Part shown: piece by piece, positions 50,017 to 61,580 of the stretch
Layout of the letters: every line of letters begins with the position of its first letter
How positions within the stretch are numbered: the stretch's first letter is position 1
Source: Mycobacterium sp. 852014-52450_SCH5900713
GTDB taxonomy: Bacteria > Actinomycetota > Actinomycetes > Mycobacteriales > Mycobacteriaceae
Direction: 5' to 3'
NCBI RefSeq assembly: GCF_001667075.1
Contig: NZ_LZIL01000035.1
Span: forward strand, 1-64,000
Length of the DNA stretch: 64,000 nucleotides
Notes under the pieces: model-generated
Databases searched by the model: none
Seen by the model: the letters and a program-made list of their open reading frames with translations, nothing else
What the model was told of the DNA's origin: nothing
Program-made: the position numbers and the translations under genes

Positions 50017-50750
50017 CGGCGCTGGTCACCGGCGGCGGATCCGGAATTGGGCGTGAAGTTGCCGGACGGCTCCGCGATGCGCGCCATGACGTAGTGGTGT
50101 GGGATCTGGTCGGTGGCGACATCGCCTGCGACGTCAGCGATCCCGACGCGGTGTCGGCCGCCATGGAACAAACCGTGCGCGACCACGGCGCGCCCACGCG
50201 AATCGTCGCTTGCGCCGGAGTCGGCGCGTCGGGCCTGTTGTTCGAGCAGTCACCCGCGGAATGGAACCGAGTGTTGGGGGTCAACCTCACGGGCACCTGG
50301 CTGACGATTCGCGCCGGGGCGCGGGCACTGGTCGACGCCGGGGTCGGCGGCTCGATCGTTGCGGTCTCCAGCATCAGCGGCACCGTCGCCGATCGGGACA
50401 TGGGTGCCTACTGCGTGTCCAAGGCGGGAGTGGACATGTTGGTGAAGGTCGCAGCCGTGGAGTGGGGTGCTCACGGCATCCGGGTCAACGCGGTGGGGCC
50501 CGGCGTCACGCGCACGCCGATGCTGGCGAAACCCGAACAGCTGCCGGGCTGGGTGGAAGCACTGTCCGAACGGACGCCGCTGGGCGGTCTGGGGGACGCC
50601 GTCGACGTGGCCGGCGCGATCATGGGTGTCCTCGAGTTGCCCTGGGTGACGGGCCAAGTCGTCCACGCGGACGGTGGCCTTGCGCTGCACAGTCCGATCG
50701 ACGCCTACGGTCAACTGCAACGGGTGATGGGCCGGAAAGGCCTCAGCTGA
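50013..50750 (+). CDS. SDR-family oxidoreductase
   Basis: A 245-aa classical SDR: TGGGSGIG (6-13), D31 after the second strand indicating NAD preference, CAGVG in the NNAG position, S120, Y133-x3-K137, and a C-terminal VVHADGG. It overlaps the VOC gene by ATGA. Its end overlaps the convergent alcohol dehydrogenase gene by 8 bases. Together with that enzyme it probably handles pathway alcohols; substrate unknown. Confidence 0.88.
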   Translation: MTALVTGGGSGIGREVAGRLRDARHDVVVWDLVGGDIACDVSDPDAVSAAMEQTVRDHGAPTRIVACAGVGASGLLFEQSPAEWNRVLGVNLTGTWLTIRAGARALVDAGVGGSIVAVSSISGTVADRDMGAYCVSKAGVDMLVKVAAVEWGAHGIRVNAVGPGVTRTPMLAKPEQLPGWVEALSERTPLGGLGDAVDVAGAIMGVLELPWVTGQVVHADGGLALHSPIDAYGQLQRVMGRKGLS

Positions 50751-51900
50751 GCCCGAAATCGATGATGCCGCGGATGATTTTGCCGTTACGGAGGTCGTCG
50801 TAGGCATCGTTGATCTCATCGAGGCGGTAGCGGCGGGTGATCATCTCATCAAGCTGGAGCTGCCCGGTTTGATAGAGCCGTGCCAGCCGGGCGATGTCCG
50901 CCCTCGGGTTGCACGAGCCAAAGATGGTCCCCGCCAGCGTCTTGTTCATCAGGATGAAGTCCTGCAGGTCGATCTTCACCGACCGGGTGAGCTGTGATGT
51001 CATGCCGGTGAGCACACACGTCCCGCCCTTGCGGGTCAGCTGCAGCGCATCGCGGACGTCACCCGCGGTGATCAGCGAAGGGGAGACCACCACGGCGTCG
51101 GCCATGACGCCGTATGTCAAGTCCCGCACCATCTCCTGCGCTTCGGCGATCGTTTCAGCACTGTGGGTCGCGCCGAACTGCAGCGCCGATTTCTGCTTGA
51201 AGTCCACCGGGTCCACGGCGATGATCTGCGCGGCACCGCTGATCCGTGCGCCCTGGATCGCGCCCGTGCCGATTCCGCCCGCGCCGATGACGACGACCGT
51301 GTCACCGCCGCGCACACCTGCGCGATTGGCGGCCGAACCGAAGCCGGTCGGAATGGCGCACGACAACAACGCGCTTGGCGCCAACGGCAGGTGCGGCTCG
51401 ATCTTCACCAGTGAATTGGTCGACACCACAGTGTGTTCGGCGAACGCCCCGACCTTGGCCAGATGGCCCAGCGGCCGGCCGTCGGCGGTGTGATGGCGAA
51501 AGGTGCCGTCGGTGGGCATACCCGGGGTGAGGGTGAAAGCGCCGACGTCACAGATATATTCCATACCCGTCGCGCACCAGCGGCATTGTCCACACACCGC
51601 GACGAACGACATCACCACGTGGTCGCCGGGGGCGAAGTCCGTTACCCCATCACCAACTTGGCGTACGACGCCGGATCCCTCATGACCTCCGATCGTCGGG
51701 AACATGGTTGGTAGGCCGAGGGATCGCATCACCTCGTTGGGTGCCGACATGTCCCCTTTGAGGATGTGGTCGTCGGAGTGACACAGGCCGGCGGCCGCCA
51801 TCTCGACCAGGACCTCGCCGGCGCGGGGCGGATCGAGTTCGAATTCCTCGACGGACCAGGGTCCGCCGACGTCGTGCAGGAGCGCCGCGCGGCTTTTCAT
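50743..51900 (-). CDS. Zinc-dependent alcohol dehydrogenase (NDMA-dependent type)
   Basis: A 385-aa medium-chain alcohol dehydrogenase. Catalytic zinc ligands are C40 (GLCHSD), H73-E74 (GHEGSG) and C181 (LLSCAIPTG). The structural zinc site is C103-C106-C109-C117. The Rossmann motif is GAGGIG. The chain resembles the actinobacterial NDMA-dependent alcohol dehydrogenases that hold NAD tightly and pass electrons to another acceptor. It overlaps the upstream P450 gene by 4 bases (same strand), so it probably oxidises the alcohol that P450 makes. Confidence 0.92.
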   Translation of the reverse strand: MKSRAALLHDVGGPWSVEEFELDPPRAGEVLVEMAAAGLCHSDDHILKGDMSAPNEVMRSLGLPTMFPTIGGHEGSGVVRQVGDGVTDFAPGDHVVMSFVAVCGQCRWCATGMEYICDVGAFTLTPGMPTDGTFRHHTADGRPLGHLAKVGAFAEHTVVSTNSLVKIEPHLPLAPSALLSCAIPTGFGSAANRAGVRGGDTVVVIGAGGIGTGAIQGARISGAAQIIAVDPVDFKQKSALQFGATHSAETIAEAQEMVRDLTYGVMADAVVVSPSLITAGDVRDALQLTRKGGTCVLTGMTSQLTRSVKIDLQDFILMNKTLAGTIFGSCNPRADIARLARLYQTGQLQLDEMITRRYRLDEINDAYDDLRNGKIIRGIIDFGLS

Positions 51901-53123
51901 GTGGCCGGGGCGAACGTGACCGGAAGCTTGTTGGGGGAGCGGAACGTCAGCCCGACGATCTTCGATTCCTGGCCGGTTCCGTCATCGGCCACGAAGGCCA
52001 GATCTTTGACGCGGTCGAAGAGGCTGTTCAGCATGACCCGGGTCTCGAGCCGGGCCAGATGCATGCCGAGGCACATGTGGATGCCGCCGGCGAACGCGAT
52101 GTGCGCTTGACGCGGCCGGCGGATGTCGAAGGTGTTGGGGTCGGTCCAGCGGGTCTCGTCGCGATTGGCCGAGCCCATGCACATGTCGATCTGCGCGTCG
52201 GACGGGATTGTCTTGCCGCCGATTTCGACCTCTTGGGTGGTGGTCCGCATGACCATGGTCAGCGGGGTTTCGAAGCGCAGGCCCTCTTCGATCGCCATCG
52301 GTATCAGCGACCGGTCCCGGTAGACGAGCTCGAGCTGCTCGGGGTGGGTCAGCAGCAGGTAGAGCAGGTTGCCCGATGACCGGTACGTGGTTTCCAACCC
52401 GGCGGGCAGCAGCAGGCGCAGGAACGCGATGATTGCCTCGTCGGTGAGCTTCTCGCCGTCGATCTCGGCGGCCACCAGGTCGCCGATGATGTCGTCGGTG
52501 TGTTTGCGCCGCCGCTGTTCGACCTGTTCGAGGAAGTAGCCGTGCAGCTCCGCGGCCGCGTTGAGCCCGGCCATGATGTCGGTCGGGATGGAGATCAGAT
52601 CCAGGGACAACCGCCGGAAGAAGTCGAGGTCCTCAGGGGGCAGACCGAGCAGCGTGGAAATGATCCGGGTGGGGAATTCGAACGTCACCGCCTTGACCAG
52701 GTCCGCGTGGCCGTCGTTTTTGATTTCGTCGACCAGCTGATCGCACACCGGTCCGATGACCGACGGCTCCCAGCGTTCCAGGGCGGTGGCGCGGAAGGCC
52801 TTGGCCACCAGGTTGCGGTGATCGTGGTGCTCCTTGCCGCCCATGGCCAGAATGGTGTGGCCCATCACCAAACCGATGGTCTCGTCGTACTTGTGGGAGC
52901 TGAAGATGCGGTCGTCGCGGAACGCCTGGAACACCGGGTCGTAACCGAACAGCACCCACTCGTCGTTGGGCCGCAGCTCTTCTGGCATCTGTGAGTGGTC
53001 CGTCAGCGCGCCGTGCCAAACCGGGTCCGTGCGCCTCATGTATTCGAAGAACGGGTAGGGACTCGTTTCGCCGGTGAGGTCGAGTGTGACGGGCTGGTTG
53101 GCGGGGTCGGTGCTGAGCGTCAT
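51897..53123 (-). CDS. Cytochrome P450
   Basis: A 408-aa P450, a close paralogue of 33415-34626. The I-helix is LPAGLETTYRS, ExxR lies in EEGLRFETP, and the heme loop is FAGGIHMCLGMHLAR with C351 as ligand, the same numbering as the paralogue. The N-terminal region differs more (PYPFFEYMRRTDPVWHG), suggesting a changed substrate pocket. It starts a leftward pair with the alcohol dehydrogenase. Two separate dyads lie in the 143-base divergent gap upstream. Confidence 0.93.
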   Translation of the reverse strand: MTLSTDPANQPVTLDLTGETSPYPFFEYMRRTDPVWHGALTDHSQMPEELRPNDEWVLFGYDPVFQAFRDDRIFSSHKYDETIGLVMGHTILAMGGKEHHDHRNLVAKAFRATALERWEPSVIGPVCDQLVDEIKNDGHADLVKAVTFEFPTRIISTLLGLPPEDLDFFRRLSLDLISIPTDIMAGLNAAAELHGYFLEQVEQRRRKHTDDIIGDLVAAEIDGEKLTDEAIIAFLRLLLPAGLETTYRSSGNLLYLLLTHPEQLELVYRDRSLIPMAIEEGLRFETPLTMVMRTTTQEVEIGGKTIPSDAQIDMCMGSANRDETRWTDPNTFDIRRPRQAHIAFAGGIHMCLGMHLARLETRVMLNSLFDRVKDLAFVADDGTGQESKIVGLTFRSPNKLPVTFAPAT

Positions 53124-53173
53124 TCAGCGCTCCTCCTGGGCAGCCGGTAAGCGGATTGGTACGCGGGATTATC

Positions 53174-53193
53174 GCTATCATAGTATAGATAGC
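53174..53193. promoter_or_regulatory. Dyad near the P450 promoter
   Basis: GCTATC-N8-GATAGC is a perfect 6-8-6 inverted repeat around an AT-rich core (ATAGTATA) that could also serve as the -10 region of the leftward P450. It does not fit the 19-bp motif, whose copy G lies 26 bases further right in the same gap. Confidence 0.45.
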
Positions 53194-53219
53194 AACTAAG
53201 CCCAACGGCTTGTCGTGGT

Positions 53220-53238
53220 TACCGTAACGGGCACAGTA
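53220..53238. promoter_or_regulatory. Dyad operator, copy G of the shared 19-bp motif
   Basis: TACCGTAA-CGG-GCACAGTA matches 13 of 16 arm positions. It ends 28 bases before the Rieske ferredoxin ATG at 53267 and is 96 bases from the divergent P450 start at 53123. Its left arm is overlapped by the perfect short dyad GTTAC-C-GTAAC (53218-53228). Confidence 0.55.
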
Positions 53239-53266
53239 TTGATGCTGCGTAGCGTCGGAGGCGGTG

Positions 53267-53632
53267 ATGCAAGTGGCCGAGCGGCGATTCGTGTGCTCGC
53301 TGGACGATCTGCCGCCCGGCGAGATGAAGCTGGTCGACGTCGGGAAGTTCGGCGTCGGCGTGTACAACGTGCGTGGCGAGTTCTACGCGATCGTGAACTA
53401 TTGCTCGCACGAAGGTGCCCCGCTGTGCCTCGGTCTGCTCGGCGGGACCAACGAGTTCGCCCCCGACGAACCCGGCGGGCTGCGTCGGGTCCGCGACGGC
53501 CAGATCGTCCGATGCCCTTGGCACAACTGGGAATTCGACATCACCACCGGTCAAAATCTCGCCGATCCGACGCGGCGTATCCGCACCTACCAGGTCGATG
53601 TCACCGACGGGGAGGTGTACCTGACCGCATGA
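53267..53632 (+). CDS. Rieske [2Fe-2S] ferredoxin
   Basis: A 121-aa soluble Rieske protein. ATG at 53267 is preferred to GTG 53264 because GGAGG lies 5 bases upstream of it. The cluster ligands are C46-x-H48 (YCSHEG) and C83-x2-H86 (CPWHNW). The 34-residue spacing between the two halves is longer than in typical Rieske ferredoxins, caused by a loop around LLGGTNEFAPDEPGG. It is a plausible electron donor for the Rieske oxygenase at 37609 or for an oxygenase elsewhere. Coupled to the next gene by ATGA overlap. Confidence 0.88.
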   Translation: MQVAERRFVCSLDDLPPGEMKLVDVGKFGVGVYNVRGEFYAIVNYCSHEGAPLCLGLLGGTNEFAPDEPGGLRRVRDGQIVRCPWHNWEFDITTGQNLADPTRRIRTYQVDVTDGEVYLTA

Positions 53633-54675
53633 TCAGCCCGGTCATAGATGCCAATGTGCAGCCGCACTTCCGCTCCAACGCGGAGATCCGGCGCTACCTG
53701 CCCGCCGCCCACCAGCTGCGGTCGATCCCCGACGTCGAACAGCAGTGGTACTCCGCACCCGGTGGCGACTACCGGCAAGACCTCTACGGTGAGCACTACC
53801 CGGGGTCCGACCCGGAGACGGTCGGTCGCGACCTGTTCGCGCGGGGCGTCGAGTACGCCATCCTCAACCCGCTGACCCGCGGCAACATCGCTGACTACCT
53901 GCTGAACAGCAGGATCTGCGCGGCGGTCAACGACTGGCTGCTCGACCGCTGGATCGAGCCCGACAACGCCGATCGATTCCGGGGCACCATCCGCGTCAAT
54001 CCGGAAGACCCCAAGGGGGCCGTCGCGGAGATCGAGCGCCTGGGCGATCACCCGAAGCTGGTCCAGGTCGGTGTCCCGATGCAGTCACGCGAGCCCTACG
54101 GCAAACCGATGTTCGAGCCGATCTGGGAGGCCGCCGCCGCCCACGGGTTGCCAGTGGCGGTACACATCAACGGCGGCAACGGTGTCGATTATCCGCCCAC
54201 TTTCGCCGGGCACGCCCACACCTATCCGGGATATGCGGCGTTCATGCCGCTGAACTACTTCGTGCATCTGGCCACCCTCATCGTCGAGGGCATGTTCGGC
54301 AGGCACCCTGGCCTCAAATTCGTCTTCGCCGACGGCGGCTACGACATCCTCACCCCGTTGATCTGGCGGCTGGACACCTTCTGGGTGTCGATGCGCGACC
54401 AGACGCCGTGGGTCGACCGCTACCCCAGCGAATACCTGCCTGGCCACGTCAGGTTCTGCTCGTCGGCGTTCGACGGACCGACCGATGCCGGCGATACGCA
54501 GCGCTGGATGGAGTTCACCGGCAAGTCCGACCTGCTGATGTATGGGTCGGCGTATCCCCACTGGTCCACGACTCCGCCGCAGACCATTGCCGAGGGCCTG
54601 GATCCCGCCCAACGCGACAAGGTGCTGTGGCGAAACGCCAGCGAGCTATATGGGCTGAAGGAGCGTGTCCGATGA
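53629..54675 (+). CDS. Amidohydrolase-2 family protein with lost metal ligands
   Basis: A 348-aa amidohydrolase-2 fold protein, adjacent to and clearly homologous with the next gene (same YPHWS, GNA/RNASELYGL ending). The N-terminal metal motif is degraded to D7-A-N9-V-Q11-P where the neighbour has DTDVHP. The C-terminal Asp is A308 (YGSAYPHW against FSTDYPHW). A middle His survives (VAVHINGG). It probably lacks the usual metal centre and may be a structural or regulatory partner of the neighbour. ATG overlaps the ferredoxin stop. Confidence 0.83.
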   Translation: MISPVIDANVQPHFRSNAEIRRYLPAAHQLRSIPDVEQQWYSAPGGDYRQDLYGEHYPGSDPETVGRDLFARGVEYAILNPLTRGNIADYLLNSRICAAVNDWLLDRWIEPDNADRFRGTIRVNPEDPKGAVAEIERLGDHPKLVQVGVPMQSREPYGKPMFEPIWEAAAAHGLPVAVHINGGNGVDYPPTFAGHAHTYPGYAAFMPLNYFVHLATLIVEGMFGRHPGLKFVFADGGYDILTPLIWRLDTFWVSMRDQTPWVDRYPSEYLPGHVRFCSSAFDGPTDAGDTQRWMEFTGKSDLLMYGSAYPHWSTTPPQTIAEGLDPAQRDKVLWRNASELYGLKERVR

Positions 54676-55820
54676 CCACGATCGAACGGGTCGATTCGCC
54701 GACCGGTCATGACGACGAAATTGCGGTGAGCATCGTCGACACCGACGTACACCCCTTGCCCGTCTCGACCGACGTGCTCAAGTCGTACGCGCCGCCCGAA
54801 TGGGTGGACAAGATATGGCCTACCGGAAACGCCGTCACCCCGGTGCCGCATTTCTACGACACACCGGATTCGTACAAGACCATGTCGCTGCGCATGGATG
54901 CCGCCCCGCCGGGTGGCGGGTTCGCGGGCAGCGACCCGGAGTTCGCCGCCAAGCAGTTGCTGCTCGACGCCGGCGTTAGCATCGCGACGCTGGAACCGAT
55001 GTGTGACGCCCAGCTGCCACAGGCCGAACACGTTCTGAAGTCCGCCTACAACGACTGGCTTGCCGACGTCTGGCTCGACACGAACAACGAGCACGGCCGG
55101 TGGCGCGGATCGATCAGCGTCAGCGCGCAGACGCCCGAGCAGGCGGCGCGCGAGGTCGAACGGTGGGCGGGACACCCGTACATGGCCCAGGTGCTGATGA
55201 CACCGCAGACTCGTGGGATCCCCTTTGGCAACCCACATTTCGACCCGCTCTATGAAGCCGCGGCGCGCAACGGTTTCCCGGTCGCCACACACCTGATGGG
55301 GCAGACACCGTTCGAGCTGATCCCGCTTTATCCCGTCGGCAACCCCGCGCATTGGCACGACTTCTTTGCGTCCTGGCCATTGCTATATGTCTCGCACTTG
55401 ATGAGCCTGGTCTTCGACGGCGCTTTCGACCGCCACCCTGACCTGCGGGTGGTGTTCGTCGAAGGGGGCTTCACGTGGGCGATGCCGGTGATGTCGCGGA
55501 TGGACCGCATCTGGGAAGCCCGCCGCGGCGACCTGCCCCACGTGCGGCGCCGCCCGTCGGAGTATGTGCGCGAACATGTTCGGTTCACCACCCAGCCGCT
55601 GGAAGATGCCGATACCGTGCAGTTCCGCGAGTACCTCGAGATGATGGACCTGGGCGACAACCTGATGTTCTCGACGGACTACCCGCACTGGAGCTACGAC
55701 TCGCCGACCTATGCGATCAACCGATTCCCGGCCGACCAGCGCGAGCGGATCATGCGCGGCAACGCGACCGCTCTCTACGGGCTACCGGCGACGGTCAAGG
55801 CGCTTCCCGGGGAACGGTGA
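54672..55820 (+). CDS. Amidohydrolase-2 family metal-dependent hydrolase/decarboxylase
   Basis: A 382-aa protein with an intact N-terminal motif D23-T-D25-V-H27, a middle His in VATHLMGQTP, VEGGFTW, and the terminal Asp D336 in FSTDYPHWSYDSP. These are the residues expected for a single-metal amidohydrolase/ACMSD-like enzyme. It overlaps the ligand-poor paralogue by ATGA, so the two are made in fixed proportion, as expected for a heteromer. The reaction may be hydrolysis or non-oxidative decarboxylation of a ring-cleavage product. Confidence 0.87.
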   Translation: MTTIERVDSPTGHDDEIAVSIVDTDVHPLPVSTDVLKSYAPPEWVDKIWPTGNAVTPVPHFYDTPDSYKTMSLRMDAAPPGGGFAGSDPEFAAKQLLLDAGVSIATLEPMCDAQLPQAEHVLKSAYNDWLADVWLDTNNEHGRWRGSISVSAQTPEQAAREVERWAGHPYMAQVLMTPQTRGIPFGNPHFDPLYEAAARNGFPVATHLMGQTPFELIPLYPVGNPAHWHDFFASWPLLYVSHLMSLVFDGAFDRHPDLRVVFVEGGFTWAMPVMSRMDRIWEARRGDLPHVRRRPSEYVREHVRFTTQPLEDADTVQFREYLEMMDLGDNLMFSTDYPHWSYDSPTYAINRFPADQRERIMRGNATALYGLPATVKALPGER

Positions 55821-55957
55821 ATCCCGCCCGAGCTGAAGCGATACGCACCTCGTCTTTCACCACACGGAATCGCAGGTCTACCTTGAAGAAGGTTTCCGGC
55901 ACGGCCCCGCGCCGGGACCGGACGAGCCCGCATGCCGAGCCCGGAAGACGAGAAGGT

Positions 55958-56926
55958 ATGACACAAACGAATCTGACGCGGCCACAGGGCCTTAACCGGA
56001 TCGACCCGGTGCTCCGGGAGGCCGCCACCTCCTTGGGCGTCGAATTCCGCGTCGAGACACTGCCCGCCGAACGGGAGCACGCCAACCGGCTCGCAGCCGA
56101 GCGCGCCGCCGCGGCCGGCACCGCCGAGGTGGCCGTCGAAACGCGCACCATCGCCGGCCCGGGCGGGCATGAGCTGAACCTTCGCTTCTACCGGGGTCCC
56201 GACCTCGATCAAGCCGGGTCAGGTGCACCCCTTGTGCTGTACGCCCACGGCGGGGGATTCGTGACCGGCAACTTGGACACCGATCATGCACCGTGTGTAG
56301 AGCTGGCCAAGGAAGCCGGATGCCTGGTGGTATCGGTGGACTACCGGCTCGCGCCGGAACACCCGTGCCCGGCCGCGTTGGACGACGTCGAGGCCGGCCT
56401 CTACTACGCCATCCGCAATTGCGCCGAGCTGAAGGCGGACGTCAACCGCATCGCCGTGATGGGCCGCGACGCGGGTGCGGCGCTGGTCGCGGGCCTGAGT
56501 CAGCGCATGTTCGATGACGAAGGCCCACAGATTCTGGTGCAGATCCTGCACCAGCCGATGCTCGATTCCGACGCCACCCAATCCCGGCGCGAGTTCCAGC
56601 GCACGCCGGGCCTCAATGGGCCGGCCGTGAGCCGGGCGTGGGGCCATTACCTCGGTCATGCGAGTGCCAACGGCCAGCACGTCCCCGCGCACCGCGCGAA
56701 CCTCGAGGGCCTGCCGCCGACGTTCATCAGCTGCGCGGAGATCGATCCGTGCCGCGACGAAGCCATCGACTACGCGAACAGGCTGTTGCACGCCTACGTG
56801 CACACCGAATTGCACGTCATCGCAGCGGCATTCAACGGGTTTGACTCGTTGGTTCCCGATTGGGTGGTTTCTCAGGAGAACCGGGCGCTGCACGCGCGAT
56901 CGCTGCGCCGTGTGTTCGCCATGTAA
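55958..56926 (+). CDS. HSL-fold alpha/beta hydrolase homologue lacking Ser and His
   Basis: A 322-aa member of the hormone-sensitive-lipase family; ATG at 55958 follows AGAAGG. The oxyanion motif HGGGF (97-101) and the acid-loop D263 (EIDPCRDEA) are intact. The nucleophile elbow GDSAG has become G169-R-D171-A-G, with Asp replacing Ser, and the HGFD histidine is Asn293 (FNGFD). A serine-hydrolase mechanism is therefore impossible. It could bind an ester- or CoA-like ligand without turnover, or use Asp in a different chemistry. It follows the amidohydrolase pair by 137 bases, in which I see no gene. Confidence 0.83.
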   Translation: MTQTNLTRPQGLNRIDPVLREAATSLGVEFRVETLPAEREHANRLAAERAAAAGTAEVAVETRTIAGPGGHELNLRFYRGPDLDQAGSGAPLVLYAHGGGFVTGNLDTDHAPCVELAKEAGCLVVSVDYRLAPEHPCPAALDDVEAGLYYAIRNCAELKADVNRIAVMGRDAGAALVAGLSQRMFDDEGPQILVQILHQPMLDSDATQSRREFQRTPGLNGPAVSRAWGHYLGHASANGQHVPAHRANLEGLPPTFISCAEIDPCRDEAIDYANRLLHAYVHTELHVIAAAFNGFDSLVPDWVVSQENRALHARSLRRVFAM

Positions 56927-56951
56927 CGCTGAGCAGCGCTATCGACGGAAC

Positions 56952-56970
56952 TCCGGTATCTCTTACCGTA
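56952..56970. promoter_or_regulatory. Dyad operator, weak copy H of the shared 19-bp motif
   Basis: TCCGGTAT-CTC-TTACCGTA matches 12 of 16 arm positions, with a good right arm but a poor left one. It lies in the 95-base gap before the second acyl-CoA dehydrogenase pair, 51 bases upstream of the ATG at 57022. It is the least certain of the eight copies. Confidence 0.35.
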
Positions 56971-57021
56971 GTGCTCGTTGCTACCATCGAAAACGCCGGA
57001 GAACTCGCCACGAGAGGCAGC

Positions 57022-58160
57022 ATGACCACACTCGACTCTCCCGAAAAGACGCTGTTCACCTCGACCACCCAGGCTTTTCTGGAAAAGGAAGCGCCGCTGC
57101 GGCGCGTGCGGGAGTTGCACGCCGCGGGGGTGTCGTTTGATCCGGCATGGTGGCGGCGCGCCGCGGAGCTCGGCTGGACGGGCCTCTTGGTGCCAGAGGA
57201 ATTGGGCGGCGGCAGCGTCTCGGACAGCGGTTTGGCGGATCTGGCCATGGTCGCCGAACAGCTCGGCAAGACCGTAGCGCCCGGGCCGTTGTATCCGGTC
57301 AGCGTCGTACTGACCGCGCTCGTCGAGTATGCGGACCGGCAATCGCACGCGGACACGATCGAGGCGCTGATGTCCGGCGAAAGCGTGGCATCGTGGGCGG
57401 TTTCGGAGCCGGGCCAGGGGTGGGCGCCGCTGAATCCGTCGGTGACGGCCACCCCGACCGATTCGGGCTATCGCATCGACGGCACCAAGGACCGGGTCGA
57501 GGCGGGCGCGCAGAGCGCGGTGCTGCTGGTGGTGGCGCGCAGCGGTGATGAGCTCCGCCAGTTCTTGGTCCCCACGGACGCGCCCGGCGTCACGATCGAG
57601 CCCCAGCAGTCGGTCGACCTGGTCAAGCAATATGCCCGGGTGCATTTCGACGGTGTGATGGTGGATCGAACGGCGGTGGTCGGCACCGCCGGCGAGACCG
57701 CCACCCTGATCGACCGGCAGAGCCAAATCGCGCAGACCCTGCAGTGCGCCGAGGTGGTCGGCGTCCTGCAGACGGTGTTCGACCTGACCGTCCAGTGGGC
57801 GTTGGACCGGCACACCTTCGGGCGCCCGCTGGCGTCCTACCAGGCCCTCAAGCACAAGTTCGCCGACATGAAGCTGTGGCTGGAAGCCTGCCGGGCCACC
57901 ACGGCCGCGGCGGTCGCCGACGTCGCCGCCAACTCACCCGCGGCGGGCCTGTCGGCCAGCATCGCCAAGTCCTACGTGGGCGAGATGGCCGGCCAGATCG
58001 TCCAGGCCTGCGTGCAGATGCACGGCGGCATCGGCGTCACCTGGGAACACGACCTGCACCTCTACCTACGCCGAATCACGTTGTATCGCTCCATGTTCGG
58101 AACACCGGAGGACCACAACCTGCGCGTGTATGAACACGAGAAGGCGGGGCGTTTAAACAA

Positions 58161-58164
<4 letters not shown>
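57022..58164 (+). CDS. Acyl-CoA dehydrogenase, subunit of a pair
   Basis: A 380-aa acyl-CoA dehydrogenase; ATG at 57022 has GAGAGG upstream. The FAD-region signature is weak (WAVSEPGQGWAPLNPSV), the third domain is recognisable (RHTFGRPLASYQALKHKFADM, QMHGGIGVTWEHDLHLYLRR), and the C-terminus lacks EGT (MFGTPEDHN instead), so the usual base is absent. The partner gene overlaps by ATGA. By analogy with steroid-catabolic FadE pairs, this is likely the non-catalytic half of an alpha2-beta2 enzyme. Confidence 0.85.
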
Positions 58165-61384
<3,220 letters not shown>

Positions 61385-61580
61385 CTACGGACCCCTTCTC
61401 GGGCTGAGTCTCGCAAGCTGGTCATAAAGCGCTAAGCACTCGCCAGGCACAGACAGTAAGAGTATCAATGGCAGCCGCATGCTCAACGCAACAGTTTCCC
61501 AGCGTGGCGGGCGGGCCGGCTCGAGCCCGGCAATTTAACCAGGACGGTTTGTAATTAATCAGCGTGGGTACCACGCTCGC

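Noticed and set aside
61453..61458. ACAGTA upstream of the SpoIIE-type gene as a further copy of the 19-bp dyad
   Set aside because: The region where the left arm should be (about 61440-61447) does not match, so only an isolated half-site is present, and the gene belongs to a different functional group.
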